Translations under genes and position numbers: made by a program
Assembly: GCF_902702915.1 (NCBI RefSeq)
Contig: NZ_LR738849.1
Span: forward strand, 1,984,001 to 2,048,000
Length of the DNA stretch: 64,000 nucleotides
Direction: 5' to 3'
Source of the DNA: Desulfovibrio sp. 86
GTDB lineage: Bacteria > Desulfobacterota > Desulfovibrionia > Desulfovibrionales > Desulfovibrionaceae
Shown here: positions 48,368 through 57,574 of the stretch, piece by piece
Layout of the letters: each line of letters opens with the position of its first letter
How positions within the stretch are numbered: position 1 is the first letter of the stretch
The notes under the pieces: model-generated
Databases searched by the model: none
Told to the model about the DNA's origin: nothing
Seen by the model: the letters and a program-made list of their open reading frames with translations, nothing else

Positions 48368-49372
48368 CTATGAACCTTTTTTAATGGCTTCGGCGCGGGC
48401 GTTCAGCTTGGCAAGGGCTTCGTCCACTTGCGCCAGTTTGGCCTTCTTTTCATCGGCGCCCAGTTTGGTGTCGCCTTCAATTTTAACGCGCGTCTTGAAC
48501 AATTCCACCTGGCGGATGGGGATGGAGTGGTCATTGGTGGCGGCCTTGAAAGGCCCCCAGCCCAGGTCGGCCAGGATTTTCAGGTCTTCGGCCTTGTGGG
48601 GGCCGGTGACGCCAAAGTTGAAGATGAACTTGGAGATTTTCTCCTTGGTTTCCTCGGGCAGGTCTTTGCGCCACACCAGCGGATCGCCGGGGATCAGGGG
48701 CGAAGTCCAGATCACCTTGATAAGGTCGGCCTTGTCCGGGTGGGTGGCGCGCAGGCGTTCAAGGTTTTCGCTGTTGTTGGTGGCCACGTCTACCTGCTTG
48801 TTGGCCACGGCCAGGGCGTTGGTTTCGTGGTTGGCGTTGAGCGTGCGCTTGAAGGCGTCCTTGGGGTCAACGCCGTTTTTGGCAAAGACGTAATAGCCGG
48901 GTATCACAAAGCCCGAGGTGGAGTTGGGGTCGCCATTGCTGAAGGTGATGTTCTTGGCGTCCTTGAGTATGTCGTCCACAGAATTGTAAGGAGAATCCCT
49001 GTTTACGATAAGGTGCGAGTAGTAGCCGCCGATGCCCGCCAAATCCATTGTCTGGGCGAAGATCTGGCCGTCGGCCCTGTCAACGGCCTCAATGGCCGCC
49101 TTGTTGCCGTACCAGGCCAGCTGCACCTTGCCGTACTGCATGCCGGTAACTATGCCCGCGTAGTCCGGGGCAAAAAAAGCCCGGATCTTGAGCCCGGTTT
49201 CCTGTTCCATACGTTTCAGGAAGGGCTCCCAGAGCGTGCGCAGATTCTGGGAAGATTCAGTGCTGATGATGCCGAAGTTCAGCACTTCCGGTTCAGCGGC
49301 CCTGGCCGACAGCGCGGGCAGGCCTGCAGCGGCCAAAGCCAGGGCAAGGGTAAGCAGTCGCAACAGTTTCAT
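48368..49372 (-). CDS. phnD: Phosphonate-binding periplasmic protein
   Basis: Periplasmic binding protein for phosphonates, 334 residues from the ATG at 49372 with AAGGAG upstream. A signal peptide is cleaved after ARA near 26. The mature protein has FGIISTESSQNLRTLWEPF and the ligand-loop segments typical of PhnD, including YYSHLIVNRDSP near 119-130 and SNGDPNSTSGFVIPGYY near 145-161. The C terminus is a charged helix. It follows phnC by 27 bases. Confidence 0.95.
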   Translation of the reverse strand: MKLLRLLTLALALAAAGLPALSARAAEPEVLNFGIISTESSQNLRTLWEPFLKRMEQETGLKIRAFFAPDYAGIVTGMQYGKVQLAWYGNKAAIEAVDRADGQIFAQTMDLAGIGGYYSHLIVNRDSPYNSVDDILKDAKNITFSNGDPNSTSGFVIPGYYVFAKNGVDPKDAFKRTLNANHETNALAVANKQVDVATNNSENLERLRATHPDKADLIKVIWTSPLIPGDPLVWRKDLPEETKEKISKFIFNFGVTGPHKAEDLKILADLGWGPFKAATNDHSIPIRQVELFKTRVKIEGDTKLGADEKKAKLAQVDEALAKLNARAEAIKKGS

Positions 49373-49399
49373 TCCATAATCTCCTTGATTATACATTGG

Positions 49400-50236
49400 T
49401 TATGCCGCATCGCAGGCCTGATGCAGGGAGGGGCGCGGCGCAAGGGCCGATTCCTCATCCCCGCCGGTGGCGTGGGCGAACAGCTCTTCACTGGACGCGC
49501 CGTAAATTTCTTGTAAAAAGCCGGGGGTCAGCCTGTCCGAAGGTCCGTCGTACACGATGCAGCCACCCTTGAGAGCCACGGTGCGCGGGCAGTACCGTAT
49601 GGCAAAATCAACCTGGTGCAGGGTCACCACCACGGTGATGCCGTCCTGACGGTTGATTTCGGTCAACAGTTCCATAACCTTGCGGGATGATTCCGGGTCC
49701 AGAGAGGCTATGGGCTCGTCGGCCAGCAGAACCCTGGCCTTTTGCACCATGGCGCGGGCAATGGCCGCGCGCTGCTGCTGCCCGCCCGAAAGGGTGGAGG
49801 CGCGCTGAAAGGCCTTTTCCACAATGCCCACGCGGTTCAGGGCCTTAAGGGCATCCGAGCGCACCTGGCGGGGGAACAGGCCCAGCAGGGAGCGCCACAG
49901 GGGTATCCTGCCCAGCGCGCCCAGCATGACGTTGGTGTGTACCGGCAGACGGTCCACCAGGTTGAACTGCTGAAATATCATGCCAATGTTCGTGCGCAGG
50001 TGGCGCACATGGCGGGCCAGACGTCCCTCGCGCTGCATGACGCTGCCGAGCACATGCACGCTGCCGCCGTTTTTGTCAGCCTCGGTGAGGCCCGCGATAT
50101 GGCGCAGAAGGGTGGACTTGCCGGAGCCGGAAGCGCCGATAAGGGCCACCATCTCCCCCTTGCCAACCGACAGGGAAACATTGTCCAGGGCGCGGCTTCT
50201 GCCGAACGTTCTGGTGAGGTTTTCTATACTGATCAT
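49400..50236 (-). CDS. phnC: Phosphonate ABC transporter ATPase
   Basis: ATPase of the phosphonate importer, 278 residues. Walker A is GASGSGKS near 36-43, the signature LSGGQQQRA near 150-158, and Walker B VLLADEP near 170. [18 protein letters not shown] between them is characteristic of PhnC. The ATG at 50236 follows AAGGAG and lies ten bases after phnN. Confidence 0.96.
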   Translation of the reverse strand: MISIENLTRTFGRSRALDNVSLSVGKGEMVALIGASGSGKSTLLRHIAGLTEADKNGGSVHVLGSVMQREGRLARHVRHLRTNIGMIFQQFNLVDRLPVHTNVMLGALGRIPLWRSLLGLFPRQVRSDALKALNRVGIVEKAFQRASTLSGGQQQRAAIARAMVQKARVLLADEPIASLDPESSRKVMELLTEINRQDGITVVVTLHQVDFAIRYCPRTVALKGGCIVYDGPSDRLTPGFLQEIYGASSEELFAHATGGDEESALAPRPSLHQACDAA

Positions 50237-50246
50237 GGAAGGCTCC

Positions 50247-50825
50247 TTACGTTGCATAATGACGGGCATGGTCGATAATCTCCGTAAAAGCCCGGCAGGC
50301 CGTTTCAAGATCTCCGGAATTGTCTATCCGCACATGGTGGGGCATACGCGGCAGAGACTGGGCGGCCCGCGTAAGGCGTTCTTCAAGCTCCGCCCCCTGC
50401 TCCCGGCCGCGCTGCTCAAGCCTGCTGCGCAAAACGTCGCGCTGCGCGGCTATTTCCACCACCAGCATGGGGCTTATGCGGCGGGCGGCTTCCTGGGCGT
50501 ATTCCCGCGAGCCGTTGACCACGGCCACATGCCCCTGTTCCAGCAGGGCAAGCACCTGTCGGTGCACACCGTAGCGCAGGCCGTGGCTTTGCCAGGCCAG
50601 AATAAAGTCCCCGCGTTGGGCGCAGAGAGAAAATTCCTCTTCGCTCAGCGCGATGTGATCCTCCCCGCCCGCTTCTGCGGGACGGGTGATGTGGCGGCGC
50701 ACAAAGTGCACGTCGTCCTGCCCTTCGCCGCGCGTCAGGCAGCGCCGTGCAAAGGTCAGCAGGCTGTCCTTGCCGACGCCGGAAGGTCCCACCACATAGA
50801 CCAGCAGGCCGGGATACTGCGCCAT
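50247..50825 (-). CDS. phnN: Ribose 1,5-bisphosphate phosphokinase
   Basis: Phosphorylates ribose 1,5-bisphosphate to PRPP in the C-P lyase pathway. The 192-residue guanylate-kinase-like protein starts [23 protein letters not shown], with the P-loop GPSGVGKDS at 13-21, then [23 protein letters not shown]. It overlaps phnM by 4 bases (ATGA). Confidence 0.95.
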   Translation of the reverse strand: MAQYPGLLVYVVGPSGVGKDSLLTFARRCLTRGEGQDDVHFVRRHITRPAEAGGEDHIALSEEEFSLCAQRGDFILAWQSHGLRYGVHRQVLALLEQGHVAVVNGSREYAQEAARRISPMLVVEIAAQRDVLRSRLEQRGREQGAELEERLTRAAQSLPRMPHHVRIDNSGDLETACRAFTEIIDHARHYAT

Positions 50826-51988
50826 CAGAATACCTTTTTGCCCCGTACGTAGACTTCGCGCGCTACCGGCAGATCATCGTGCAGGGCCACGCGCACAAGG
50901 TCGGCCCTGAGGCCGGGGCGCAGTTCGCCCCTGTCCGTCAGGGCCACGGCCTGAGCCGGACGGCGCGTGACCATGCTCACGGCGTCGGGCAGGGAAAGCC
51001 CGGCCTCGCGGTGCAGGACAAAAGCGCCGTGCAGCAGGCTCATGGGTACATAGTCGGAAGAAAGGCCGCTCAGCAGCCCTTCGCGGGCCACGTCCAGAGC
51101 GCTGATATTGCCGGAATGGGATTTGCCGCGCACCACGTTGGGCGAGCCCATAAGCACGGTCATGCCGTTGTCGCGCGCGTGCCGCGCGGCTTCCATAGTG
51201 GTGGGAAATTCGCTGATGACGATGCCGTACCCCAGCGCCAGGTTCACGTCGTCCACTGTGGTGTCGTCATGGCTGGCCATGGGCACGCCGTGCGCCGCAC
51301 AGAATTCTGTGACCATGCCGGTGTGCAGGGGGGTGTAAACCCGCTGGCGCTCCTGCAGTTCGGCCACATTGCTGGCGAACTCCTCTTCCGTCCAGGAGCG
51401 CGTGGTGCTGTAATAGGTGCGGTAGGCATCGGTATTGCGCCATTGCCGCTGACCGGGCGTATGGTCCATCAGCGAGATGAGCCCCAGCCCCGGCGTGGCG
51501 GACAGCGGCTCAAACATGCCCCACATGTTGGGGTCGTTAAGCTCGCAGCGCAGGTGCAGGCGGTGCTCGGCCCGCACGTCCGTTTTGTCGGGGTCGCCCG
51601 CAGTGCAGCCCACAAAGGCGTCCACGGCCATGCGCAGCATGGGGTAACGGCCCTTGTCCTGTGTTTCGCCTATGCACACCGAATCATATACCGTGGTGAC
51701 TCCGGCCGCCGCCATCTGCGCGTCATGGGCCAGAAAGGCCGCACGGGCCGACGGCCAGATGACCTTTGGCCGGGGCATGAGGTGCTTTTCAAGATTGTCC
51801 GTATGCAGTTCCACCAGGCCGGGCACAAGGTAGTCGCCCTCCCAGTCTTCCACGGCAATGTCGCCGTTTACGGGCGGCGCGCCAGCGTCCATGGCGTGGA
51901 TGCGTCCGTCGCGTACACAGAGATGCCCTTCAACAACGGCGTCGGCCGTGACCATGCGGGCATTGGCGATACAATATTCACGAGGCAT
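50825..51988 (-). CDS. phnM: C-P lyase pathway triphosphate diphosphatase
   Basis: Removes diphosphate from 5-phosphoribosyl-1-phosphonate triphosphate, giving the C-P lyase substrate. The 387-residue amidohydrolase-fold protein has DYLVPGLVELHTDNLEKH near 52-69 (metal-binding H and D) and MASHDDTTVDDV near 228-239. The ATG at 51988 has AGGA upstream and lies inside the last codons of phnL (11-base overlap). Confidence 0.96.
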   Translation of the reverse strand: MPREYCIANARMVTADAVVEGHLCVRDGRIHAMDAGAPPVNGDIAVEDWEGDYLVPGLVELHTDNLEKHLMPRPKVIWPSARAAFLAHDAQMAAAGVTTVYDSVCIGETQDKGRYPMLRMAVDAFVGCTAGDPDKTDVRAEHRLHLRCELNDPNMWGMFEPLSATPGLGLISLMDHTPGQRQWRNTDAYRTYYSTTRSWTEEEFASNVAELQERQRVYTPLHTGMVTEFCAAHGVPMASHDDTTVDDVNLALGYGIVISEFPTTMEAARHARDNGMTVLMGSPNVVRGKSHSGNISALDVAREGLLSGLSSDYVPMSLLHGAFVLHREAGLSLPDAVSMVTRRPAQAVALTDRGELRPGLRADLVRVALHDDLPVAREVYVRGKKVF

Positions 51989-52754
51989 GATTATTTCCTG
52001 GTTGCAGATGAAAAACGGTGTTGGCAACGGCCTCGCGCACTTCGTCGTCATGAAAGATGCCGATGACGGCGCTGCCGCGCGCTCTGGCCTCGGCGATCAG
52101 TGTGATGACGGTGCGCTTGTTGGCCGCATCCAGAGAGGCGGTGGGCTCGTCCAGCAGCAGCACAGGGCTGTGCCGGATAAAGCCGCGCGCGATATTGACG
52201 CGCTGCTGCTCGCCGCCTGAAAACGTGGCCGGAGCAAGGTTCCAGAGGCGTTGCGGAATATTCAGGCGATCCAGCAGGGCGGCGGCTTTTTCCAGCGCGG
52301 CGTTGCGGTCTTCGCCGTGGGCCGTGCACTGACCGGCCACAATATCCAGGGTGCTCACACGGGGAATGACCCGCAGAAACTGGCTCACATAGCCCATGGT
52401 TTCGCGGCGCACTTCCAGCACGGCGCGGGGCGTGGCCGTGGCCATGTCCACAATTCCGTTGTGGTGGCGCACAAGAATGCTGCCCTCGCAAGGCTTGTAA
52501 TTGGCGTACAGGCAGCGCAGCAGGGTTGACTTGCCCGCTCCGGACGGCCCGTGCAGCACAAGGCAGCGGCCGGAGTGCGCTTCAAGATTCAGGTTGCTGA
52601 AGGCCTCTATGCGCACCCCGCCCTGGGCGTGCAGGGTGAAGGTTTTTGCGAGGTTGCGCACTGTGAGCATGGCCTGGCCCTCTGCGGAGCCCGGTCTGAT
52701 GCCCACAATGGGCGCGGCGGGCGCGGCGGGCGCGATGGACGATGTCAGATGCAT
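51978..52754 (-). CDS. phnL: C-P lyase complex ATPase-like subunit PhnL
   Basis: ABC-type ATPase-like protein of the C-P lyase machinery, 258 residues. A proline/alanine-rich N-terminal extension of about 28 residues precedes the PhnL-like start (MLTVRNLAKTFTLH). Walker A is GPSGAGKS, the signature FSGGEQQRV and Walker B VLLLDEP. Translation could instead start at the internal methionine near residue 29; the first ATG has AAGGA upstream and only six bases separate it from phnK. Confidence 0.93.
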   Translation of the reverse strand: MHLTSSIAPAAPAAPIVGIRPGSAEGQAMLTVRNLAKTFTLHAQGGVRIEAFSNLNLEAHSGRCLVLHGPSGAGKSTLLRCLYANYKPCEGSILVRHHNGIVDMATATPRAVLEVRRETMGYVSQFLRVIPRVSTLDIVAGQCTAHGEDRNAALEKAAALLDRLNIPQRLWNLAPATFSGGEQQRVNIARGFIRHSPVLLLDEPTASLDAANKRTVITLIAEARARGSAVIGIFHDDEVREAVANTVFHLQPGNNHAS

Positions 52755-52760
52755 GGCGGG

Positions 52761-53555
52761 CTATCCTTGCAAAATGGAAGAAACAAGCAGTTGGGTGTAG
52801 GGATGGTGGGGGTCGTCGAGCACCTGGTCGGCAAGCCCTTCCTCCACCACGCCGCCGCTGCGCATGACCAGCAGCCTGTCGGCCAGCAGCCGCGCCACGG
52901 CCAGGTCGTGGGTCACCAGCACCACGGCCAGACCCAGGTCGCGCACGAGATGGCGCAGCAGGTCCAGCAGCTTGGCCTGAACGGAAACGTCCAGGCCGCC
53001 CGTGGGCTCGTCCATAAAAACCAGCCGGGGCGAGGACACCAGGTTGCGGGCTATCTGCAGGCGTTGCTGCATGCCGCCGGAATAGGCCGTGGGCCGGTCA
53101 TCCAGCCGTTCTACAGGAATTTCAACCCGGTGCAGCCAGTCGTGCCCGGTCTGGCGTATGTCATCATAGCGGCGTGCGCCGCAGGCCATCAGGCGTTCGC
53201 CTATGTTGCCGCCCGCGCTGACGCGCATGCGCAGGCCGTCGCGGGGGTTCTGGTGTACAAAGCCCCATTCGGTGCGCAGCAGCCTGCGGCGTTCGCCTTC
53301 CGCCATGGAGGCCATGTCGCGGTCACGCCCCTGAGAGTCGCGGTATACGACAGCGCCGGAAGTCAGGGGCAGCCTGCCGGAAATTAGGCTCAACAGGGTG
53401 CTCTTGCCGGAACCGGACTCGCCCACAATGGCCACCACCTCGCCGGGCCAGAGATCAAAAGAGACGTCGGCGCAGCCTTTGCGCCCGCCGTAGTAGTGGG
53501 TGGCGTTGATCACCCGCAGCAGCGGGGCCTGATCGTTGCATTGAAGGCAGGTCAT
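52761..53555 (-). CDS. phnK: C-P lyase complex ATPase-like subunit PhnK
   Basis: ABC-type protein that docks on the PhnJ subunit of the C-P lyase core complex, 264 residues. Walker A is GESGSGKS near 45-52, YSGGMQQRLQIAR near 156-168, and Walker B LVFMDEP. QNPRDGLRM is typical of PhnK. The start overlaps the phnJ stop by 4 bases (ATGA). Confidence 0.96.
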   Translation of the reverse strand: MTCLQCNDQAPLLRVINATHYYGGRKGCADVSFDLWPGEVVAIVGESGSGKSTLLSLISGRLPLTSGAVVYRDSQGRDRDMASMAEGERRRLLRTEWGFVHQNPRDGLRMRVSAGGNIGERLMACGARRYDDIRQTGHDWLHRVEIPVERLDDRPTAYSGGMQQRLQIARNLVSSPRLVFMDEPTGGLDVSVQAKLLDLLRHLVRDLGLAVVLVTHDLAVARLLADRLLVMRSGGVVEEGLADQVLDDPHHPYTQLLVSSILQG

Positions 53556-54556
53556 GATTTTGCCCTTTCTGTCCTGCCGGGGGCCACCACGGGCATGCCG
53601 TCGCCCTCATGCCCAGCGGCCCGGCGGGACGCGCAGTATTCGGTATCGGAACAGACAAAAAGCCGCGAGCCGTCATCATCCACAATCACTTCGTCAAGGT
53701 AGCTTGTGGTGCTGCCGCACAGGGCGCAGGGGCGGTCCCACTGCTGCACGGTGAAGGGGTGATCGTCAAAGTCCAGGCTTTTGACTTCGGTATAGGGGGG
53801 CACGGCGTAGACGCGTTTTTCGCGTCCGGCTCCGAAAAGCTGCAGGGCGGGACATCCGCGCATCTTGGGATTGTCGAATTTGGGAATGGGCGAGGGGCTC
53901 ATGACATAGCGCCCGGCCACCAGCACGGGGTAGTCGTAGCTGGAGGCTATTTCTCCGTGCCGGGCAATGTCTTCATACAGCTTCACATACATGATGCCGT
54001 ATTCCTCAAGGGCATGCAGGGCGCGGGTCTCTGTTTCGCTTGGTTCAAGCCAGCGCAGCGGTTCGGGGATGGGCACCTGATAGACCAGTATCTGGCCTTC
54101 GTGCAGGGGCTGCTCCGGTATGCGGTGGCGGGTCTGGATGATGGTGGCCCGCGCCGTTTCCGTGGTGGTGGCAATGCCCGCAACCTTGCGGAAAAACGCC
54201 CGGATGGACACGGCGTTGGTGGTGTCGTCCGAGCCCTGGTCAATGACCTTGAGCACGTCGTCCGGCCCCATGACGGAGGCCGAAACCTGTATGCCGCCCG
54301 TGCCCCAGCCATAGGGCATGGGCATTTCACGGCTGCCGAAGGGCACCTGGTGGCCGGGCACGGCCACGGCCTTGAGGATGGCCCGGCGAAGCGAGCGTTT
54401 GGTCTGTTCGTCCAGATAGGCAAAATTATACGCCAGAGCGCCAAAACCCTTGCCCTGCTCCGCTTCAGGCGCGCATGGGCTTGCGGCGCGCTGCGGGCGG
54501 GCGGCGTCGGCTCTTTCAACGCCCGGTGCGGCAGTGTGACGGGTTTGTGCGGTCAT
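53552..54556 (-). CDS. phnJ: C-P lyase catalytic subunit (radical SAM)
   Basis: Cleaves the carbon-phosphorus bond of ribosyl phosphonates by radical SAM chemistry. The four cysteines C277-x2-C280-x21-C302-x5-C308 match the spacing of the E. coli cluster ligands and catalytic cysteine (241, 244, 266, 272), shifted by 36. The 334-residue protein has an N-terminal extension of about 36 residues rich in alanine, arginine and proline before the conserved start (GALAYNFAYLDEQTKRSLRR). GTGGIQVSASVMG lies near 85-97. It overlaps phnI by 4 bases and phnK by 4 bases. Confidence 0.97.
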   Translation of the reverse strand: MTAQTRHTAAPGVERADAARPQRAASPCAPEAEQGKGFGALAYNFAYLDEQTKRSLRRAILKAVAVPGHQVPFGSREMPMPYGWGTGGIQVSASVMGPDDVLKVIDQGSDDTTNAVSIRAFFRKVAGIATTTETARATIIQTRHRIPEQPLHEGQILVYQVPIPEPLRWLEPSETETRALHALEEYGIMYVKLYEDIARHGEIASSYDYPVLVAGRYVMSPSPIPKFDNPKMRGCPALQLFGAGREKRVYAVPPYTEVKSLDFDDHPFTVQQWDRPCALCGSTTSYLDEVIVDDDGSRLFVCSDTEYCASRRAAGHEGDGMPVVAPGRTERAKS

Positions 54557-55884
54557 TGCCGTTCCCCTTCGCCAGCGCCGTTGGCGGCGGCATCAGTGTC
54601 TTCCATTGCCCGGCGCATGCCGCGTACCAGGGCCAGCTCGGCCTGAAAATCCACATAATGCGGCAGCTTGAGGTGCTGCACAAAACCCGAGGCTTCCACA
54701 TTGTCGCTGTGACTGAGCACGAATTCCTCATCCTGGGCCGGGCCTTTTATGGGTTCGTCGTAGTCCGCCGACTGCAGGGCCCTGTCCACCAAAGCCATGC
54801 TCAGGGCCTTGCGCTCGTTTTCGCCAAAGCTCAGGCCGTACCCCCGCGTAAAGCAGGGTTTCACGCCGTTGCCGCCATGAAACTTGTTGACGGTTTCGCA
54901 TTCCGTGAGGGGCAGGCGCGCCACCACCACAGCAAAGCCCAGCTCCTCGGGCACAAAGCTTACTTCTACTGACCCCATGCGTATTTCGCCCGCAAAAGGA
55001 TGGGTGGAGCCGTAGCCGCGCTGGGTGGAATAGGCCAGGGCCAGCATCAGGCCCTCGTCGCCGCGCGCCAGATTCTGTAGCCGCGCGTCACGCCCTGCGG
55101 GGAGGGTAAGCGCGCCGCGCGTGATGTCGGTGGGAGCGGCAGCGGGCGCGTTGGCGTCTTCTTCTGCTGGAGTGGGTAAAAGACCTTCTTTTTCAAGAAA
55201 ATCCATGACTTTTGCGTAACTGCGGGGGGATTCTGGCAGCGGGCCATCCGGCATAACCTGTACCGGTGCGGCAGCGGCCTGGGCGACGGTGACCTGTGCC
55301 GCCCTCGTTGCAACATTGCTCTGGGCTGCGCCCGTTTGCGCGGCGTTCATGAGCGCGGGGCCAGTTTGTGCGGAACCAGTTTGCGCGGGGCATGCCTGCG
55401 GATTCCCCTGCGGACTCTCTTGGGGGCTTTCCTGCGAGGCCTGTCCAGCGGCGGAGCCGCAAAAATCCCTGGCAGCGCCGGTCAGCAAGGAGGCGTCCAG
55501 CAGGCGGTGGGTATAGTCAAAGGTATGCCCCAGCACCTGCCCGCCGGGGATGTCTTTATATGTTGCGGAGATGCGCCGCCGTATCCGCATGGCAGCGGTG
55601 TTGACGGGCAGGGAAGAGCCAAAGCGGCTCAGCGTGGTGCGGAAGGCCCGCAGCAGAAAAACGGCTTCAACGAGATCGCCCCTGGCCTGCTTGACCGCCA
55701 GAGCGGCAAGTTCCGGCGCGTACAGCGCGCCTTCGGCCATGACCCTGTCTACGGACAGGGAAAGCTGCTCCATAATCTGATCCACACCCAGCTCCGGCAC
55801 GGCGGTGTCGCCCCGGCGCACCTGGGCCAGCAATTTGTGGGCGGCATTGATGGCTTTTTCGCCACCTTTTACGGCAACATACAT
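54553..55884 (-). CDS. phnI: C-P lyase core subunit PhnI with a low-complexity insert
   Basis: PhnI, with PhnG/H/L, transfers ribose triphosphate onto the phosphonate. The family is about 355-370 residues; this one is 443. The conserved N-terminal half (MYVAVKGGEKAINAAH to DYTHRLLDASLL) and C-terminal half (LALAYSTQRGYG, then HPFAGEIRMG) are intact. The extra length is a region at about 143-212 of SPQESPQ and AQTGSAQTG-type repeats (DNA 55249-55458), lying where the family has a variable linker. It starts two bases after phnH, without overlap. Confidence 0.95.
   Translation of the reverse strand: MYVAVKGGEKAINAAHKLLAQVRRGDTAVPELGVDQIMEQLSLSVDRVMAEGALYAPELAALAVKQARGDLVEAVFLLRAFRTTLSRFGSSLPVNTAAMRIRRRISATYKDIPGGQVLGHTFDYTHRLLDASLLTGAARDFCGSAAGQASQESPQESPQGNPQACPAQTGSAQTGPALMNAAQTGAAQSNVATRAAQVTVAQAAAAPVQVMPDGPLPESPRSYAKVMDFLEKEGLLPTPAEEDANAPAAAPTDITRGALTLPAGRDARLQNLARGDEGLMLALAYSTQRGYGSTHPFAGEIRMGSVEVSFVPEELGFAVVVARLPLTECETVNKFHGGNGVKPCFTRGYGLSFGENERKALSMALVDRALQSADYDEPIKGPAQDEEFVLSHSDNVEASGFVQHLKLPHYVDFQAELALVRGMRRAMEDTDAAANGAGEGERQ
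55249..55458 (-). repeat. In-frame low-complexity repeat tract in phnI
   Basis: Imperfect repeats of 12-15 bp encode ESPQ and AQTG units, rich in glutamine and alanine. Neighbouring phn genes have smaller tracts: a SEQQNGSEQSASAG stretch in phnG, and a 27-bp duplication in the DUF1045 gene. Confidence 0.75.
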
Positions 55885-55886
55885 GC

Positions 55887-56540
55887 TCAGGCCTCCGGCG
55901 CTTGCGGCATCGTGCTCATGCCGATTGTGCGGGGCAAGCCCGCCATGAAGGCTCCGTTGCCGGACAGATTGTCGTCCAGCAGCAGTATATCAACGCCCTG
56001 AGGGTATGCCTGATGGTTGGCCTGCCACTGTTCCGCAAAGGTCTGGGGCAGCCCTTTGCATGCCAGAGGCCGCACGCCAGTGCCGCCCGTGTCCGGGCCG
56101 CCGATGCCGGGCCCGGCAGCGCTGAAGTCCGCAGGGCCTTTCAGGCGCACGGCCAGCACCAGGGTGGCGCTCTGCTCGGGGCAGAGGGCCGAGCCCTGGG
56201 CAAAAGCGGAGAGAGGGGGCATGGTCAGGGGGGAAGCGATAAAGGCAAAGGCGGCGCGGGCTGGGTCTTCCGTAAGGGGCGCGCCACAGTGAAAACGCAG
56301 ATAGGTGTGCAGCGCCTCGGTGCGCAGTTCTGGCTGCAGCCACAGCGGGGTTTCGCCGTCGCACAGGGTCAGGGCCAGCGCGGCCATGCCGGAGCCGAAA
56401 GCGCCGCCCGGAACCGGAATGGGCGGCAGCGCCGGCAGGGGCACGGGGCGGGCGGGGCGGCTCATGGCGTCCAGCACTGCACGATAGTAACACTGGCAGT
56501 CCAGTACGGGGTTTGCAAATCCATGCGCCAGGGCGGTCAT
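55887..56540 (-). CDS. phnH: C-P lyase core subunit PhnH
   Basis: Subunit of the PhnGHIJ core complex, 217 residues (E. coli about 194). The start is MTALAHGFANPVLDCQCYYRAVLDAMSRPAR, typical of PhnH. The ATG at 56540 overlaps the phnG stop by 4 bases. A glycine/proline-rich insertion near 145-160 (PGIGGPDTGGTG) accounts for some extra length. Confidence 0.93.
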   Translation of the reverse strand: MTALAHGFANPVLDCQCYYRAVLDAMSRPARPVPLPALPPIPVPGGAFGSGMAALALTLCDGETPLWLQPELRTEALHTYLRFHCGAPLTEDPARAAFAFIASPLTMPPLSAFAQGSALCPEQSATLVLAVRLKGPADFSAAGPGIGGPDTGGTGVRPLACKGLPQTFAEQWQANHQAYPQGVDILLLDDNLSGNGAFMAGLPRTIGMSTMPQAPEA

Positions 56541-57061
56541 GCGTCTTCTCCCCGCGCCAGCGTAAAAAAGTCCACCCGAGTGGGGGCCGTTGTGCACTCT
56601 TCTTCGGCAGCCTCATGCGCTTCATGCGCGCGCAGATGGTCAAAGAGCTCCATGCTGAGGCGCGTGGCGTAGTCCGGCAACTGCATGAGGGCGTCGCACA
56701 GCGCTGCCAGTTCGGCGTGGCGCGGTTTGTTGCCGCATATCCAGGCATACCCCTGCACGGGGCTGTCCGGCAGGGCGGAGTGCCCTGCGCTGGCGGACTG
56801 CTCTGACCCATTCTGCTGTTCCGACGCAGGGGACAGGGTGACTGCGCAGCGCGTGACAAGCATTTCGCCCAGATTGAACCGCGCGCCGCCGGTTTTGCCT
56901 TCCACCATCAGCAAGCCTGCCTCGGGCCTGCGCAAAAACGTGTAGTTCACCGCCTCTGCCAGGGGCCGCAGCGACTCCTGGAGGGTATCCTCAGGCGCAA
57001 GGGCCAGCAGGCGCATCCATTGCGGCCGCGTCAGCGCTTCCGCATTTTTGGAAAGGGTCAT
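56537..57061 (-). CDS. phnG: C-P lyase core subunit PhnG
   Basis: First gene of the C-P lyase cluster, 174 residues from the ATG at 57061 (TGGAAG ribosome site); upstream extension to 57148 has no family similarity. The conserved RPQWMRLLALAPEDTL and RPEAGLLMVEGKTGGARFNLGEMLVTRC segments match PhnG. A serine/glutamine-rich insert lies near 80-95. No phnF regulator gene is adjacent. Confidence 0.92.
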   Translation of the reverse strand: MTLSKNAEALTRPQWMRLLALAPEDTLQESLRPLAEAVNYTFLRRPEAGLLMVEGKTGGARFNLGEMLVTRCAVTLSPASEQQNGSEQSASAGHSALPDSPVQGYAWICGNKPRHAELAALCDALMQLPDYATRLSMELFDHLRAHEAHEAAEEECTTAPTRVDFFTLARGEDA

Positions 57062-57532
57062 GTTCTTCCACCTGTATTTCTTGCTGAGCGCAGAAATTCG
57101 CGCTGGACAAGGGTATAAAGGTGGTGTGTGAACACTTGTTGACGACATGGAGGTAATTATGTGTCACTCACGTGCTCATGGTTGAGCGCCATCGGAAAAT
57201 TGATAATCCCCTTTAACTAGAGTAGGTTGCCTTTGAGGATGCATGTTCTCAAAGTTTGCGATGCGCTCGCTTCGGCGTTTGATCGCGCAAGTACATAGCG
57301 CTTGCAGCTTTGTGGCGGACGCCTGCGTATGCAGACGCACCGATGCCACCTGCGAAAAGGTCAACTATGCGGCCATCGGAAGGCTGGGAGTGTGTGGATG
57401 TAGAGGGCAGCATTAGGCGGCCCTCCGGAGGGAAGGAGAAGTAAGGCTACTATGAGGGGCACAGAGAACACTTACGTGAAATCCGCATCCACAACCAAGG
57501 GAGAGATTAGGGAGAAAAACAGAAGGAAAACG
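57062..57532. promoter_or_regulatory. phnG upstream region
   Basis: About 470 bp upstream of the phn cluster. A candidate minus-strand promoter reads TCAACA, 17 bases, TTTATA (about 57112-57140), overlapping a GTGTGAACAC palindrome near 57126. No convincing Pho box is seen. On the plus strand a GGAGG precedes an eight-codon frame at 57159-57185 (MCHSRAHG). A palindrome TTGAGGA-TGCATG-TTCTCAA at 57233-57252 resembles the one at 41391. Nothing else is recognisable. Confidence 0.4.
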
Positions 57533-57564
57533 AAAAAAGGACTCGGGTATTGCTACCTGAGTCC
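57533..57564 (-). terminator. Terminator of the tRNA-Phe gene
   Basis: On the minus strand an 11-bp stem (GGACTCAGGTA with its complement) and a 4-base loop are followed by six Ts, ten bases after the encoded CCA. Confidence 0.9.
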
Positions 57565-57574
57565 TTAAATTTCG

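Noticed and set aside
57112..57160. Pho box upstream of phnG
   Set aside because: Only partial TGTCG and GTTCAC half-sites with the wrong spacing; not enough to call PhoB control.
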